Shown in pieces: positions 1 to 5,903 of a stretch of 6,104 nt of DNA. The notes under the pieces were generated by a model, which did not search any database, was not told the DNA's origin, and worked only from the letters and a program-made list of their open reading frames with translations. The first letter of the stretch is position 1. Every line of letters starts with the position of its first letter. Position numbers and translations under genes: made by a program. The stretch spans positions 1 through 6,104 of the forward strand of contig JALRLI010000060.1 in the NCBI GenBank assembly GCA_023254555.1, in the 5' to 3' direction. This DNA comes from Microbacteriaceae bacterium. Lineage in GTDB: Bacteria > Actinomycetota > Actinomycetes > Actinomycetales > Microbacteriaceae.

Positions 1-694
1 AGTGCTCACCACTGCTGTTGGTGAGGGATTGCGCCCTCCCACAATTCGGTTCTGGGAATGGGCAAACCCTGCCGTTATCATCGGTAGCTTCCAGTCGGTC
101 AAAAACGAGGTCGATCTCGAGAACTGCGAGAAATACGGTGTCGAAGTTGTACGCCGAATTTCAGGGGGCGGGGCGATGTTCGTTGAGCCTGCATCCGCAA
201 TCACTTATTCGGTCTACGCTCCGGGTGAGCTGGTGCAGGGCATGAGCTTTGCAGACTCCTATGCCTTCTTGGACGAGTGGGTTCTCGAGGCACTGAAGTC
301 GCTCGGCATCGACGCGGAGTACAAGCCACTCAACGACATCACCAGTGCGCACGGCAAAATCGGCGGCGCAGCACAAAAACGCCTGGGTTCAGGCGCGGTG
401 CTACATCACGTCACGATGAGCTACGACATGGACGCGAACAGGATGGTCGAGGTGCTTCGCATCGGTCGTGAAAAGCTGAGCGATAAGGGCACAAAGAGCG
501 CCCAAAAGCGCGTCGATCCTCTGCGCAGCCAGACGGGCCTCCCCCGCGAAGAAGTCATCAGCCGGATGGCCGAGACCTTCACGGCTCGACACGGCGGCAC
601 CCCGAGCGTAGTCAGCGAAGCAGAGTATGAGGCCGCAGAGCGCCTGATCGCCGAGAAGTTCGACACCCAAGACTGGCTCTACCGGGTTCCCTAA
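1..694 (+). CDS. Lipoate-protein ligase family protein (LplA-like), 5' end missing
   Basis: This is the 3' part of a biotin/lipoyl ligase-fold protein; the reading frame is set from base 2 and 230 residues are visible. The family activates lipoate with ATP and attaches it to a lysine on lipoyl domains of 2-oxoacid dehydrogenases or GcvH in the cytoplasm. The visible part opens at the family's first conserved block (RFWEW..PAVIIGSFQ, residues 16-31). It continues with RRISGGGA (51-58), an N-D pair (111-112) and GKIGGAAQKR (118-127), whose K119 fits the catalytic lysine. The N-D pair and the lack of a nearby cysteine favour a ligase over a LipM-type octanoyltransferase. The GTG at base 2 is probably internal, because family members carry an N-terminal helix before this block; perhaps 20-30 residues are missing. 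The protein ends soon after the catalytic domain, so the C-terminal accessory domain of E. coli LplA is absent. Family is fairly secure; the exact substrate is not. Confidence 0.85.
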   Translation, partial: VLTTAVGEGLRPPTIRFWEWANPAVIIGSFQSVKNEVDLENCEKYGVEVVRRISGGGAMFVEPASAITYSVYAPGELVQGMSFADSYAFLDEWVLEALKSLGIDAEYKPLNDITSAHGKIGGAAQKRLGSGAVLHHVTMSYDMDANRMVEVLRIGREKLSDKGTKSAQKRVDPLRSQTGLPREEVISRMAETFTARHGGTPSVVSEAEYEAAERLIAEKFDTQDWLYRVP

Positions 695-708
695 GCAGCA
701 CCAACGCA

Positions 709-1332
709 TTGAGTACTCACGAATTTTCCACCTCGGGTGTGGGCCCCTGGCCCGGCGGCCGGGATGACTGGCCGACCGATGAACAGTACGATCCCGAATT
801 ACTCGAACGCGGCGACACCCGCAACGTCATCGATCGCTACCGGTATTGGCGCATGGAGGCTATCGTTGCTGACTTAGATGCGCATCGGCATCCATTTCAC
901 GTCGCTATCGAGAATTGGCAACACGACATGAACATCGGTTCGATCGTGCGAAGCGCTAACGCATTCGCTGCCGACACCGTTCACATCGTGGGTCGCCGTC
1001 GCTGGAATAAACGCGGTGCAATGGTCACCGATCGCTACCAGCACGTGATGTATCACGAAACTGTCGCAGATCTGGCCGGCTGGGCAATGGCGGAGGGCCT
1101 CCCGATTATCACGGTGGATAACGTTCCAGGATGCGTACCCATCGAAACGTTCGAATGGCCAGAGGCGTGCATCATGCTGTTTGGGCAAGAGGGGCCGGGC
1201 GTCACCGAAGAGGCTACGAAGGTTGCCACCGCGATTGTTGAGATCACGCAGTACGGGTCAACTCGCTCCATTAACGCGAGTGCGGCTGCTGCGATTGCGA
1301 TGTATAGCTGGGTGACCCGTCGCGGTAAATAA
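709..1332 (+). CDS. SpoU/TrmH family RNA 2'-O-methyltransferase
   Basis: A 207-residue SPOUT-class enzyme, expected to transfer a methyl group from S-adenosylmethionine to a ribose 2'-OH in tRNA or rRNA. All three SpoU motifs are visible: motif 1 N75-I-G-S-I-V-R81-S-A-N-A85, motif 2 F158-G-Q-E161-G-P-G164, and motif 3 running from I179 through G183-S-T-R186-S-I-N189-A-S191. R81 is the expected catalytic arginine; motifs 2 and 3 form the trefoil-knot SAM site. About 65 residues precede the catalytic core. They include GVGPWPGG (10-17) and a GDTRNV.DRYRYW stretch (35-47), which I recall from actinobacterial homologues. That supports the TTG start at 709 over the in-frame ATG at 853, which would remove this region. 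No Shine-Dalgarno is evident before the TTG. The gene begins 14 bases after the lipoate ligase stop, so it may be read from the same transcript. The target nucleotide cannot be told from sequence. Confidence 0.9.
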   Translation: MSTHEFSTSGVGPWPGGRDDWPTDEQYDPELLERGDTRNVIDRYRYWRMEAIVADLDAHRHPFHVAIENWQHDMNIGSIVRSANAFAADTVHIVGRRRWNKRGAMVTDRYQHVMYHETVADLAGWAMAEGLPIITVDNVPGCVPIETFEWPEACIMLFGQEGPGVTEEATKVATAIVEITQYGSTRSINASAAAAIAMYSWVTRRGK

Positions 1333-1397
1333 CTGTGTGAGGGATTCGCTGAACCGATAGGCTGGGGTGTAACTCTATTTCTTAGGGGGAGGCTTCA
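1333..1397 (+). promoter_or_regulatory. Gap before purA with a weak candidate promoter
   Basis: This 65-base gap holds the only plausible place for a promoter specific to purA and the genes behind it. A TAGGCT hexamer at 1358-1363 matches the actinobacterial -10 pattern TANNNT and would give a leader of about 28 bases. No good -35 hexamer sits at the right distance (the bases near 1335-1340 read GTGTGA). I see no hairpin, T-run or riboswitch-like structure. The promoter call is a guess based on one weak hexamer. Confidence 0.22.
1385..1392 (+). promoter_or_regulatory. Strong ribosome binding site of purA
   Basis: The sequence GGGGGAGG ends 5 bases before the ATG at 1398. It is one of the two best Shine-Dalgarno matches in the window, along with that of nadC, and fixes the purA start. 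It suggests purA is efficiently translated on its own rather than by coupling to the upstream methyltransferase. Confidence 0.85.
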
Positions 1398-2684
1398 ATG
1401 CCAGCCGTTCTCATCACCGGCGCCCAGTGGGGCGATGAAGGCAAGGGACGAGCTACCGATCTTCTTGGCAGCCGCGTCGACTATGTCGTTAAGTTCAATG
1501 GCGGAAACAATGCCGGTCACACAGTTGTGGTCGGCAATGAAAAGTACGCTCTGCACCTGTTGCCCTCGGGTATCTTGACGCCGGGAGTTGTACCGGTTAT
1601 CGCAAACGGTGTTGTTGTTGACCTCGAAGTGTTATTCGAAGAGCTCGATGCGTTGAGCGCTCGGGGCGTTGACGTTTCGAAACTCAAGGTGAGTGCGAAT
1701 GCTCACGTCATCACCTCATACCATCGCACAATCGACAAGGTGACTGAGCGATTCCTGGGCAAGAAGTCGATCGGCACTACGGGTCGCGGTATCGGCCCTG
1801 CGTACGCAGACAAGATCAATCGCATCGGCATTCGCATTCAAGACATCTTCGACGAAAGTATCCTTCGTCAGAAGGTGGAGGGTGCGCTTGAACTGAAGAA
1901 TCAGATTCTGGTGAAGGTGTACAACCGCCGCGCAATTGAGGTTGACGAAATCGTTGACGACCTGCTGCGCTTCAGAGAGCGGCTGGCACCGATGGTGTGT
2001 GACACTGCTTTGTTGCTGAACAACGCGCTCGCCGAGAACAAAACCGTTCTCTTCGAAGCCGGCCAGGCAACGATGCTCGACATCGATCACGGTACCTACC
2101 CGTTCGTGACCTCATCGAACGCAACCGCTGGTGGTGCATCCACGGGTTCAGGTGTGCCTCCGCACGAGCTGAAGCGAATCATTGCCGTTATTAAGGCCTA
2201 CACGACTCGAGTCGGTTCAGGGCCGTTCCCGACTGAGCTCTTCGATGAGCATGGCGAGCACCTCGCGAAGGTTGGACATGAGTTTGGCACCACAACAGGT
2301 CGTCCGCGCCGCTGTGGGTGGTACGACGCCCCGATGGCTCGCTACGCCGCGCGCGTGAACGGTGTCACCGACTTCGTGCTCACCAAGCTCGACGTACTCT
2401 CTGGGCTCGAGAAAATTCCGGTCTGCGTTGCGTACGACGTCGACGGCGTGCGCCACGATGAAATGCCCGTCAATCAGAGCGACTTTCACCATGCGAAGCC
2501 AATCTACGAGGAATTTGATGGCTGGACAGAAGACATCACGGGCGCTCGCACCTTCGAAGAGCTGCCAGTCAACGCGCAAAAATACATTCGCGCGCTTGAG
2601 AGTATGAGTGGCGCGAGAATGTCTGCAATCGGTGTTGGCCCAGAACGTGAACAGGTTGTCGTTCTGCACGATTTGCTCGGTTAG
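1398..2684 (+). CDS. purA: Adenylosuccinate synthetase
   Basis: PurA catalyses the GTP-dependent condensation of IMP and L-aspartate to adenylosuccinate, the first committed step from IMP to AMP, in the cytosol. The 428-residue length is normal and the protein looks intact. The N-terminal phosphate-binding loop WGDEGKGR (11-18) carries the catalytic D13, and NNAGHT (37-42) carries the catalytic H41. Further conserved blocks are GTTGRGIGPAY (126-136), the IMP-binding loop (219-240, ending HGTYPFVTSSN), RVGSGPFPTEL (271-281), the aspartate loop TTTGRPRRCGW (298-308), the guanine-recognition motif TKLD (329-332) and a C-terminal GVGPERE (412-418). The loop reads E220-A-G-Q-A-T instead of the E. 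coli E-G-A-Q-G-T; G-G-Q-A-like forms are usual in actinobacteria. The ATG is supported by a strong Shine-Dalgarno and by the motif spacing from the N-terminus. The stop is followed closely by the chorismate mutase gene. Confidence 0.98.
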   Translation: MPAVLITGAQWGDEGKGRATDLLGSRVDYVVKFNGGNNAGHTVVVGNEKYALHLLPSGILTPGVVPVIANGVVVDLEVLFEELDALSARGVDVSKLKVSANAHVITSYHRTIDKVTERFLGKKSIGTTGRGIGPAYADKINRIGIRIQDIFDESILRQKVEGALELKNQILVKVYNRRAIEVDEIVDDLLRFRERLAPMVCDTALLLNNALAENKTVLFEAGQATMLDIDHGTYPFVTSSNATAGGASTGSGVPPHELKRIIAVIKAYTTRVGSGPFPTELFDEHGEHLAKVGHEFGTTTGRPRRCGWYDAPMARYAARVNGVTDFVLTKLDVLSGLEKIPVCVAYDVDGVRHDEMPVNQSDFHHAKPIYEEFDGWTEDITGARTFEELPVNAQKYIRALESMSGARMSAIGVGPEREQVVVLHDLLG

Positions 2685-2693
2685 GGTTAACGC

Positions 2694-2996
2694 ATGAACG
2701 AATCAGCCAACGATCAGCTCGCGAAGCTGCGTGCGAGTATCGACAACATCGATGCTGCACTGATTCACATGCTCGCAGAGCGTTTTCGCTGCACCCAAGA
2801 CGTTGGCGTTCTCAAAGCCGAGCATGAAATGCCTCCAACAGATCCAGCTCGCGAAGCCGAACAGATCGAACGACTGCGCGCACTCGCAAAAGACGCAAAC
2901 CTCGACCCCGAGTTTGCAGAGAAGTGGTTTAACTTCGTGGTTGCCGAAGTGATTCACCACCACTCTCGTATCGCCGACGAAACACGCTCAAGCTGA
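2694..2996 (+). CDS. Monofunctional chorismate mutase (AroQ fold)
   Basis: A 100-residue, all-helical AroQ-class chorismate mutase, expected to rearrange chorismate to prephenate for phenylalanine and tyrosine synthesis, probably as a dimer with shared active sites. Aligned by eye to the E. coli P-protein mutase domain with a constant offset of two, the key residues are present: R13 (E. coli R11), R30 (R28), K41 (K39), D50 (D48), R53 (R51) and E54 (E52). The E. coli Q88 position is H90, in a run of three histidines (88-90), and S84 becomes V86. The wording of the N-terminal SIDNIDAALIH and the PAREAEQIERLR stretch resembles the monofunctional type best known from alphaproteobacteria, rather than the short M. 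tuberculosis Rv0948c form. There is no dehydratase or dehydrogenase domain and no signal peptide. The start lies 9 bases after the purA stop; AGGG at 2683-2686, overlapping that stop, can serve as its ribosome binding site, so coupling to purA is likely. Confidence 0.93.
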   Translation: MNESANDQLAKLRASIDNIDAALIHMLAERFRCTQDVGVLKAEHEMPPTDPAREAEQIERLRALAKDANLDPEFAEKWFNFVVAEVIHHHSRIADETRSS

Positions 2997-3042
2997 GCAA
3001 CTCGCACGCGCATCCACCAACAAATTTGAGCGAAAACAGCCT

Positions 3043-3046
3043 AGGA
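3043..3046 (+). promoter_or_regulatory. Ribosome binding site deciding the TTG start of nadA
   Basis: AGGA stands 7 bases before the TTG at 3054. It is the only Shine-Dalgarno-like sequence near the N-terminus of nadA that is well spaced to an in-frame start, so it supports the rare TTG codon. The rest of the 57-base gap (2997-3053) shows no convincing promoter, terminator or operator. Confidence 0.65.
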
Positions 3047-3053
3047 ACACACC

Positions 3054-4322
3054 TTGACCGCAGCGAATGAAAACCTGTTGAGCACCCCTGTAGCTGACGG
3101 CGCAGTGTGTGCCCCCGAGGTGCTGATGCCACCGTGGGTGGGCGCCGATCCGTTCGAAGGGTATGGGCCCGGCGCATCAATGGGTGACACGATTCCGGTC
3201 GGCTCTCCTCGGCAGGGAGCGATTCCAGACGAGTATCGCAACGCTTCTGCGGAGGAGTTGGATGCTCGAATCGAGGCGGCGAAGGCAACGCTTGGCGACC
3301 GCGTGGTTGTGCTTGGGCACTACTACCAGCGAGACGAGATTGTGAAGCACGCAGACTTCCTCGGCGACTCGTTTCAGCTCGCCCGCGCGGCCAAAACCAA
3401 ACCCGAGGCAGAGGCTATCGTCTTCTGCGGCGTGCACTTCATGGCAGAGACTGCCGATATTCTCTCGAACCCTGAGCAGGCGGTGATTCTGCCAAACCTT
3501 GGTGCGGGATGCTCCATGGCCGACATGGCCGACGAAGCGAGTGTCGAGGCGTGCTGGGCGCAGCTCACCAATCTTTTTGGCACTGACGTCGATGGCGAAG
3601 GTCGGCAGCCGGTCATCCCTGTCACATACATGAACTCGTCTGCCGCGTTGAAGGCCTTCTGCGGTCGAAACGGCGGCATCGTGTGTACCTCATCGAATGC
3701 GAAGGCGGTGCTGGAGTGGGCCTTCGAGCGCGGACAGCGTGTGCTTTTCTTCCCCGATCAGCACCTTGGTCGCAATACCGCCAAGGCGATGGGTATCTCA
3801 CCAGACGATATGCCGCTCTGGAACCCAGCTAAGCCGCTCGGCGGAAACGAAGAGCAGGCTCTTCGGGATTCACGCGTGATTTTGTGGCACGGTTTTTGCT
3901 CCGTGCACCGTAGGTTCAACGTTGGTCAGATCGAGCAGGCTCGAGCGGAGCATCCCGACGTGCAGGTTATTGTGCATCCAGAATGCCCGATGCCTGTTGT
4001 TGACGCGGCTGATGCCGCAGGTTCGACTGACCTGATTCGTCGCGTGATTGAGGCCGCGCCAGCGGGCGCTGTGTTTGCCGTGGGCACCGAAGTCACTATG
4101 GTGCAGCGCATGGCTGAGCAGCACCCTGACAAGACAATCTTTTGCCTCGACCCGGTGGTTTGCCCGTGCTCCACAATGTACAGAATTCATCCGGGCTATT
4201 TAGCTTGGGTGCTTGAGCGACTCGTGGCGGGCGAGGTTGTGAATCAGATCAGCGTTGACCGCGATATTGCTCGCGATGCAACGGTTGCGCTCGAGCGCAT
4301 GCTCGCCGCCGTTCCTGCATAA
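3054..4322 (+). CDS. nadA: Quinolinate synthase
   Basis: NadA condenses iminoaspartate (from NadB) with dihydroxyacetone phosphate to quinolinate, using a [4Fe-4S] cluster whose one open iron site binds substrate. The 422-residue protein shows LGHYYQRDEIV (87-97) and ADFLGDSFQLA (100-110). Next come FCGVHFMAETAD (124-135), TYMNSSAALKA (191-201) with CTSSNA (211-216), and FFPDQHLGRNTA (232-243). Last are HGFCSVH (279-285), HPECP (308-312) and VCPCSTMYRIHP (369-380). The likely cluster ligands are C125, C282 and one cysteine of the C370/C372 pair; C372 aligns best with the usual C-x-x-M motif. About 60 residues precede the core, including a Gly/Pro-rich stretch (25-58), as in other long actinobacterial NadA proteins. 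The TTG start follows a well-placed AGGA. The stop overlaps the nadB ATG by one base, so the two should be translationally coupled, which suits an enzyme whose unstable substrate comes from NadB. Confidence 0.97.
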   Translation: MTAANENLLSTPVADGAVCAPEVLMPPWVGADPFEGYGPGASMGDTIPVGSPRQGAIPDEYRNASAEELDARIEAAKATLGDRVVVLGHYYQRDEIVKHADFLGDSFQLARAAKTKPEAEAIVFCGVHFMAETADILSNPEQAVILPNLGAGCSMADMADEASVEACWAQLTNLFGTDVDGEGRQPVIPVTYMNSSAALKAFCGRNGGIVCTSSNAKAVLEWAFERGQRVLFFPDQHLGRNTAKAMGISPDDMPLWNPAKPLGGNEEQALRDSRVILWHGFCSVHRRFNVGQIEQARAEHPDVQVIVHPECPMPVVDAADAAGSTDLIRRVIEAAPAGAVFAVGTEVTMVQRMAEQHPDKTIFCLDPVVCPCSTMYRIHPGYLAWVLERLVAGEVVNQISVDRDIARDATVALERMLAAVPA

Positions 4323-5902
4323 TGAAGCACGTCGCGGTTGTGGGGACTGGCCTTGCCGGTCTCTATGCAGCGCGGCGTTTGAGCGAGCTTAATCCTGAGG
4401 TGCAAATCACCCTGATCACGAAGGGCGACCTCGGCGAGAGCAATAGTGCCTGGGCTCAAGGCGGACTCTCGGTGGTCACTGCTGAGACCGACTCGGTTGC
4501 GAGCCACGTTGCAGACACGCTTGCCGCTGGTGCCGGGCTGTGCTGGCCAGAGGCAGTGCAGGTGCTGTGTAGCGAGGGGCCAGAGCGGCTTCAACAACTG
4601 CTCGAATGGGACATGCAATTCGATCGGGTCGATGGCAGTTTTGCCCTCGGGCTTGAAGCGGCTCATTCTCAGCCGCGCATTTTGCACGCTCGAGGCGACG
4701 CAACCGGTGCCGCGTTAGTCGCCCAAGTTTCGTTGGGATTACTCGGGCATCAGGTAGATATTCGTGAGCACACCCTGCTCGTTGATTTGCTGGTCGAGAA
4801 CGGGCAGCTACGTGGGGTGCGCCTGCTCGACGCAGACGGGCTAGTTGATCTCGAGGTGGATGCGCTCATCCTTGCCAGCGGCGGTGCAGGGCAGCTCTTC
4901 AGGCACACCACAAACCCAACGCTCACGACCGGCGATGGGGTAGCAGCCGCGTTCAGAGCGGGCGCGGTACTCGCAGACCTCGAGATGTATCAGTTTCACC
5001 CCACCGCGCTCGCGGTTCCCGGCTCGTTCTTGATTTCTGAGGCAGTGCGTGGCGAAGGAGCTGTGTTGATTGACCAGCACGGCCACCGCTTCATGCCTGA
5101 GCTTGATAAACGCGCCGAGCTCGCACCGCGCGATGTGGTGGCTCGCGGAATTCAGCAGACGATGATTCGGCAGGGCGGTCAGCCGGTGTTGCTCGATGCG
5201 ACCGCACTCGGCGAGCAGCACCTCGCTGAGCGTTTTCCCGCAATCACAAAAGCCTGCCGCCGTTTCGGCCTGAACTGGGGTCGCGAGCCGATTCCGGTGA
5301 CGCCGGCTGCGCACTACTGGATGGGCGGGGTCGCAACCGACACGTACGGCCGGTCGAGCATCCCTGGGCTCTTCGTCATCGGCGAAGCCGCGTGCACCGG
5401 CGCCCACGGCGCGAACCGACTCGCGTCAAACTCACTGCTCGAAACTGTGGTTTTTGCCGAACGCGCGGTGCAGTCGCTGCTCGCCGCGGGTTCGAAGCTG
5501 GCGGCTGAATGGCCGACGGATGCGCCCGCCGAGCGTTGGCAAGACTCAGGCACGCTCGCTGAACTGCGAATCCCGGTCGCCTCTCGTGGAACACACTCCG
5601 GCGAAGAGCAAGAGGTGGTCGACCGAGTCGAGTTACAAACGCTTCTTTGGGATTCGGTTGGGCTCGCGAGAACCGAACCGGCACTCTTCGCAGCGATTGG
5701 GCAGCTCAACTCATGGCGTCCTGCAAGCCTCGAGCACCGCGTCTTTAGCGACTGGGAAGACGCCAATCTACTTGAACTGGCTCGTGTCGTCACCGCTTCA
5801 GCGCGGGCGCGAGAAGAGTCGCGCGGTGCACACTTTAGACTTGACTACCCGGCCACTGTCGCTGATGCGAACAGGCCAGTCACCGTAGTCAGGGAGGTGT
5901 AG
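4322..5902 (+). CDS. nadB: L-aspartate oxidase
   Basis: NadB is an FAD enzyme that oxidises L-aspartate to iminoaspartate, reducing oxygen or fumarate, and feeds NadA. The 526-residue protein begins almost at the dinucleotide-binding motif G8-T-G-L-A-G13. It then shows NSAWAQGG (41-48), HARGDATG (122-129) and ASGGAG (185-190). Catalytic-type residues of the fumarate reductase/NadB superfamily follow: QFHPT (224-228) with H226, VRGEGA (242-247) with R243, LAPRDVVAR (267-275) with R270, AAHYWMGG (329-336) with H331, and GANRLASNSLLE (363-374) with R366. E112 lies in L-E-A-A-H-S, where E. coli has R-E-G-G-H-S. Residue N41 replaces the histidine that holds FAD covalently in SdhA/FrdA, which argues for NadB; the C-terminal AREESRGAHFR (496-506) helical domain and the flanking nadA and nadC confirm it. 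No Shine-Dalgarno precedes the ATG, so translation probably depends on ribosomes finishing nadA (TAATG junction). Confidence 0.97.
   Translation: MKHVAVVGTGLAGLYAARRLSELNPEVQITLITKGDLGESNSAWAQGGLSVVTAETDSVASHVADTLAAGAGLCWPEAVQVLCSEGPERLQQLLEWDMQFDRVDGSFALGLEAAHSQPRILHARGDATGAALVAQVSLGLLGHQVDIREHTLLVDLLVENGQLRGVRLLDADGLVDLEVDALILASGGAGQLFRHTTNPTLTTGDGVAAAFRAGAVLADLEMYQFHPTALAVPGSFLISEAVRGEGAVLIDQHGHRFMPELDKRAELAPRDVVARGIQQTMIRQGGQPVLLDATALGEQHLAERFPAITKACRRFGLNWGREPIPVTPAAHYWMGGVATDTYGRSSIPGLFVIGEAACTGAHGANRLASNSLLETVVFAERAVQSLLAAGSKLAAEWPTDAPAERWQDSGTLAELRIPVASRGTHSGEEQEVVDRVELQTLLWDSVGLARTEPALFAAIGQLNSWRPASLEHRVFSDWEDANLLELARVVTASARAREESRGAHFRLDYPATVADANRPVTVVREV
5892..5897 (+). promoter_or_regulatory. 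Ribosome binding site of nadC inside the end of nadB
   Basis: GGGAGG lies in the final codons of nadB, 6 bases before the GTG at 5904. The match and spacing are close to ideal and decide the GTG start. A ribosome ending on nadB stops at 5902, directly over this site, so re-initiation on nadC is likely. Confidence 0.85.
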
Positions 5903-5903
5903 C

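Noticed and set aside
1..694. LipM-type octanoyltransferase
   Set aside because: That type needs an active-site cysteine before the lysine motif. Here the region carries N111-D112 as in lipoate ligases, and the only cysteine (C42) lies far away in sequence.
1333..1397. Purine riboswitch or intrinsic terminator before purA
   Set aside because: The gap is only 65 bases, with no stable stem, no conserved purine aptamer junction and no T-run.
2217..2669. Minus-strand open frame (150 codons) opposite the 3' half of purA
   Set aside because: It is a shadow of the strongly conserved PurA C-terminal region and has no recognisable product.
2997..3053. Promoter or NAD-repressor operator before nadA
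   Set aside because: TTGAGC at 3026-3031 has no acceptable -10 hexamer about 17 bases downstream. The palindromes CAAATTTG (3021-3028) and CCTAGG (3040-3045) do not extend further and are too short to call NrtR- or NiaR-type sites.
2929..3288. Minus-strand open frame (119 codons) across the chorismate mutase-nadA gap
   Set aside because: It overlaps conserved coding sequence at both ends, is rich in Arg, Pro and Ser as shadow frames are, and shows no ribosome binding site or domain.
4841..5407. Long open frame on the minus strand (188 codons) opposite nadB
   Set aside because: It lies wholly inside nadB, which has clear family motifs throughout. Long antisense frames are common opposite GC-rich genes, and the translation has no recognisable domain.
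4322..5902. Succinate dehydrogenase or fumarate reductase flavoprotein
   Set aside because: The covalent-FAD histidine is replaced by N41, the C-terminal domain matches NadB, and the gene lies between nadA and nadC.
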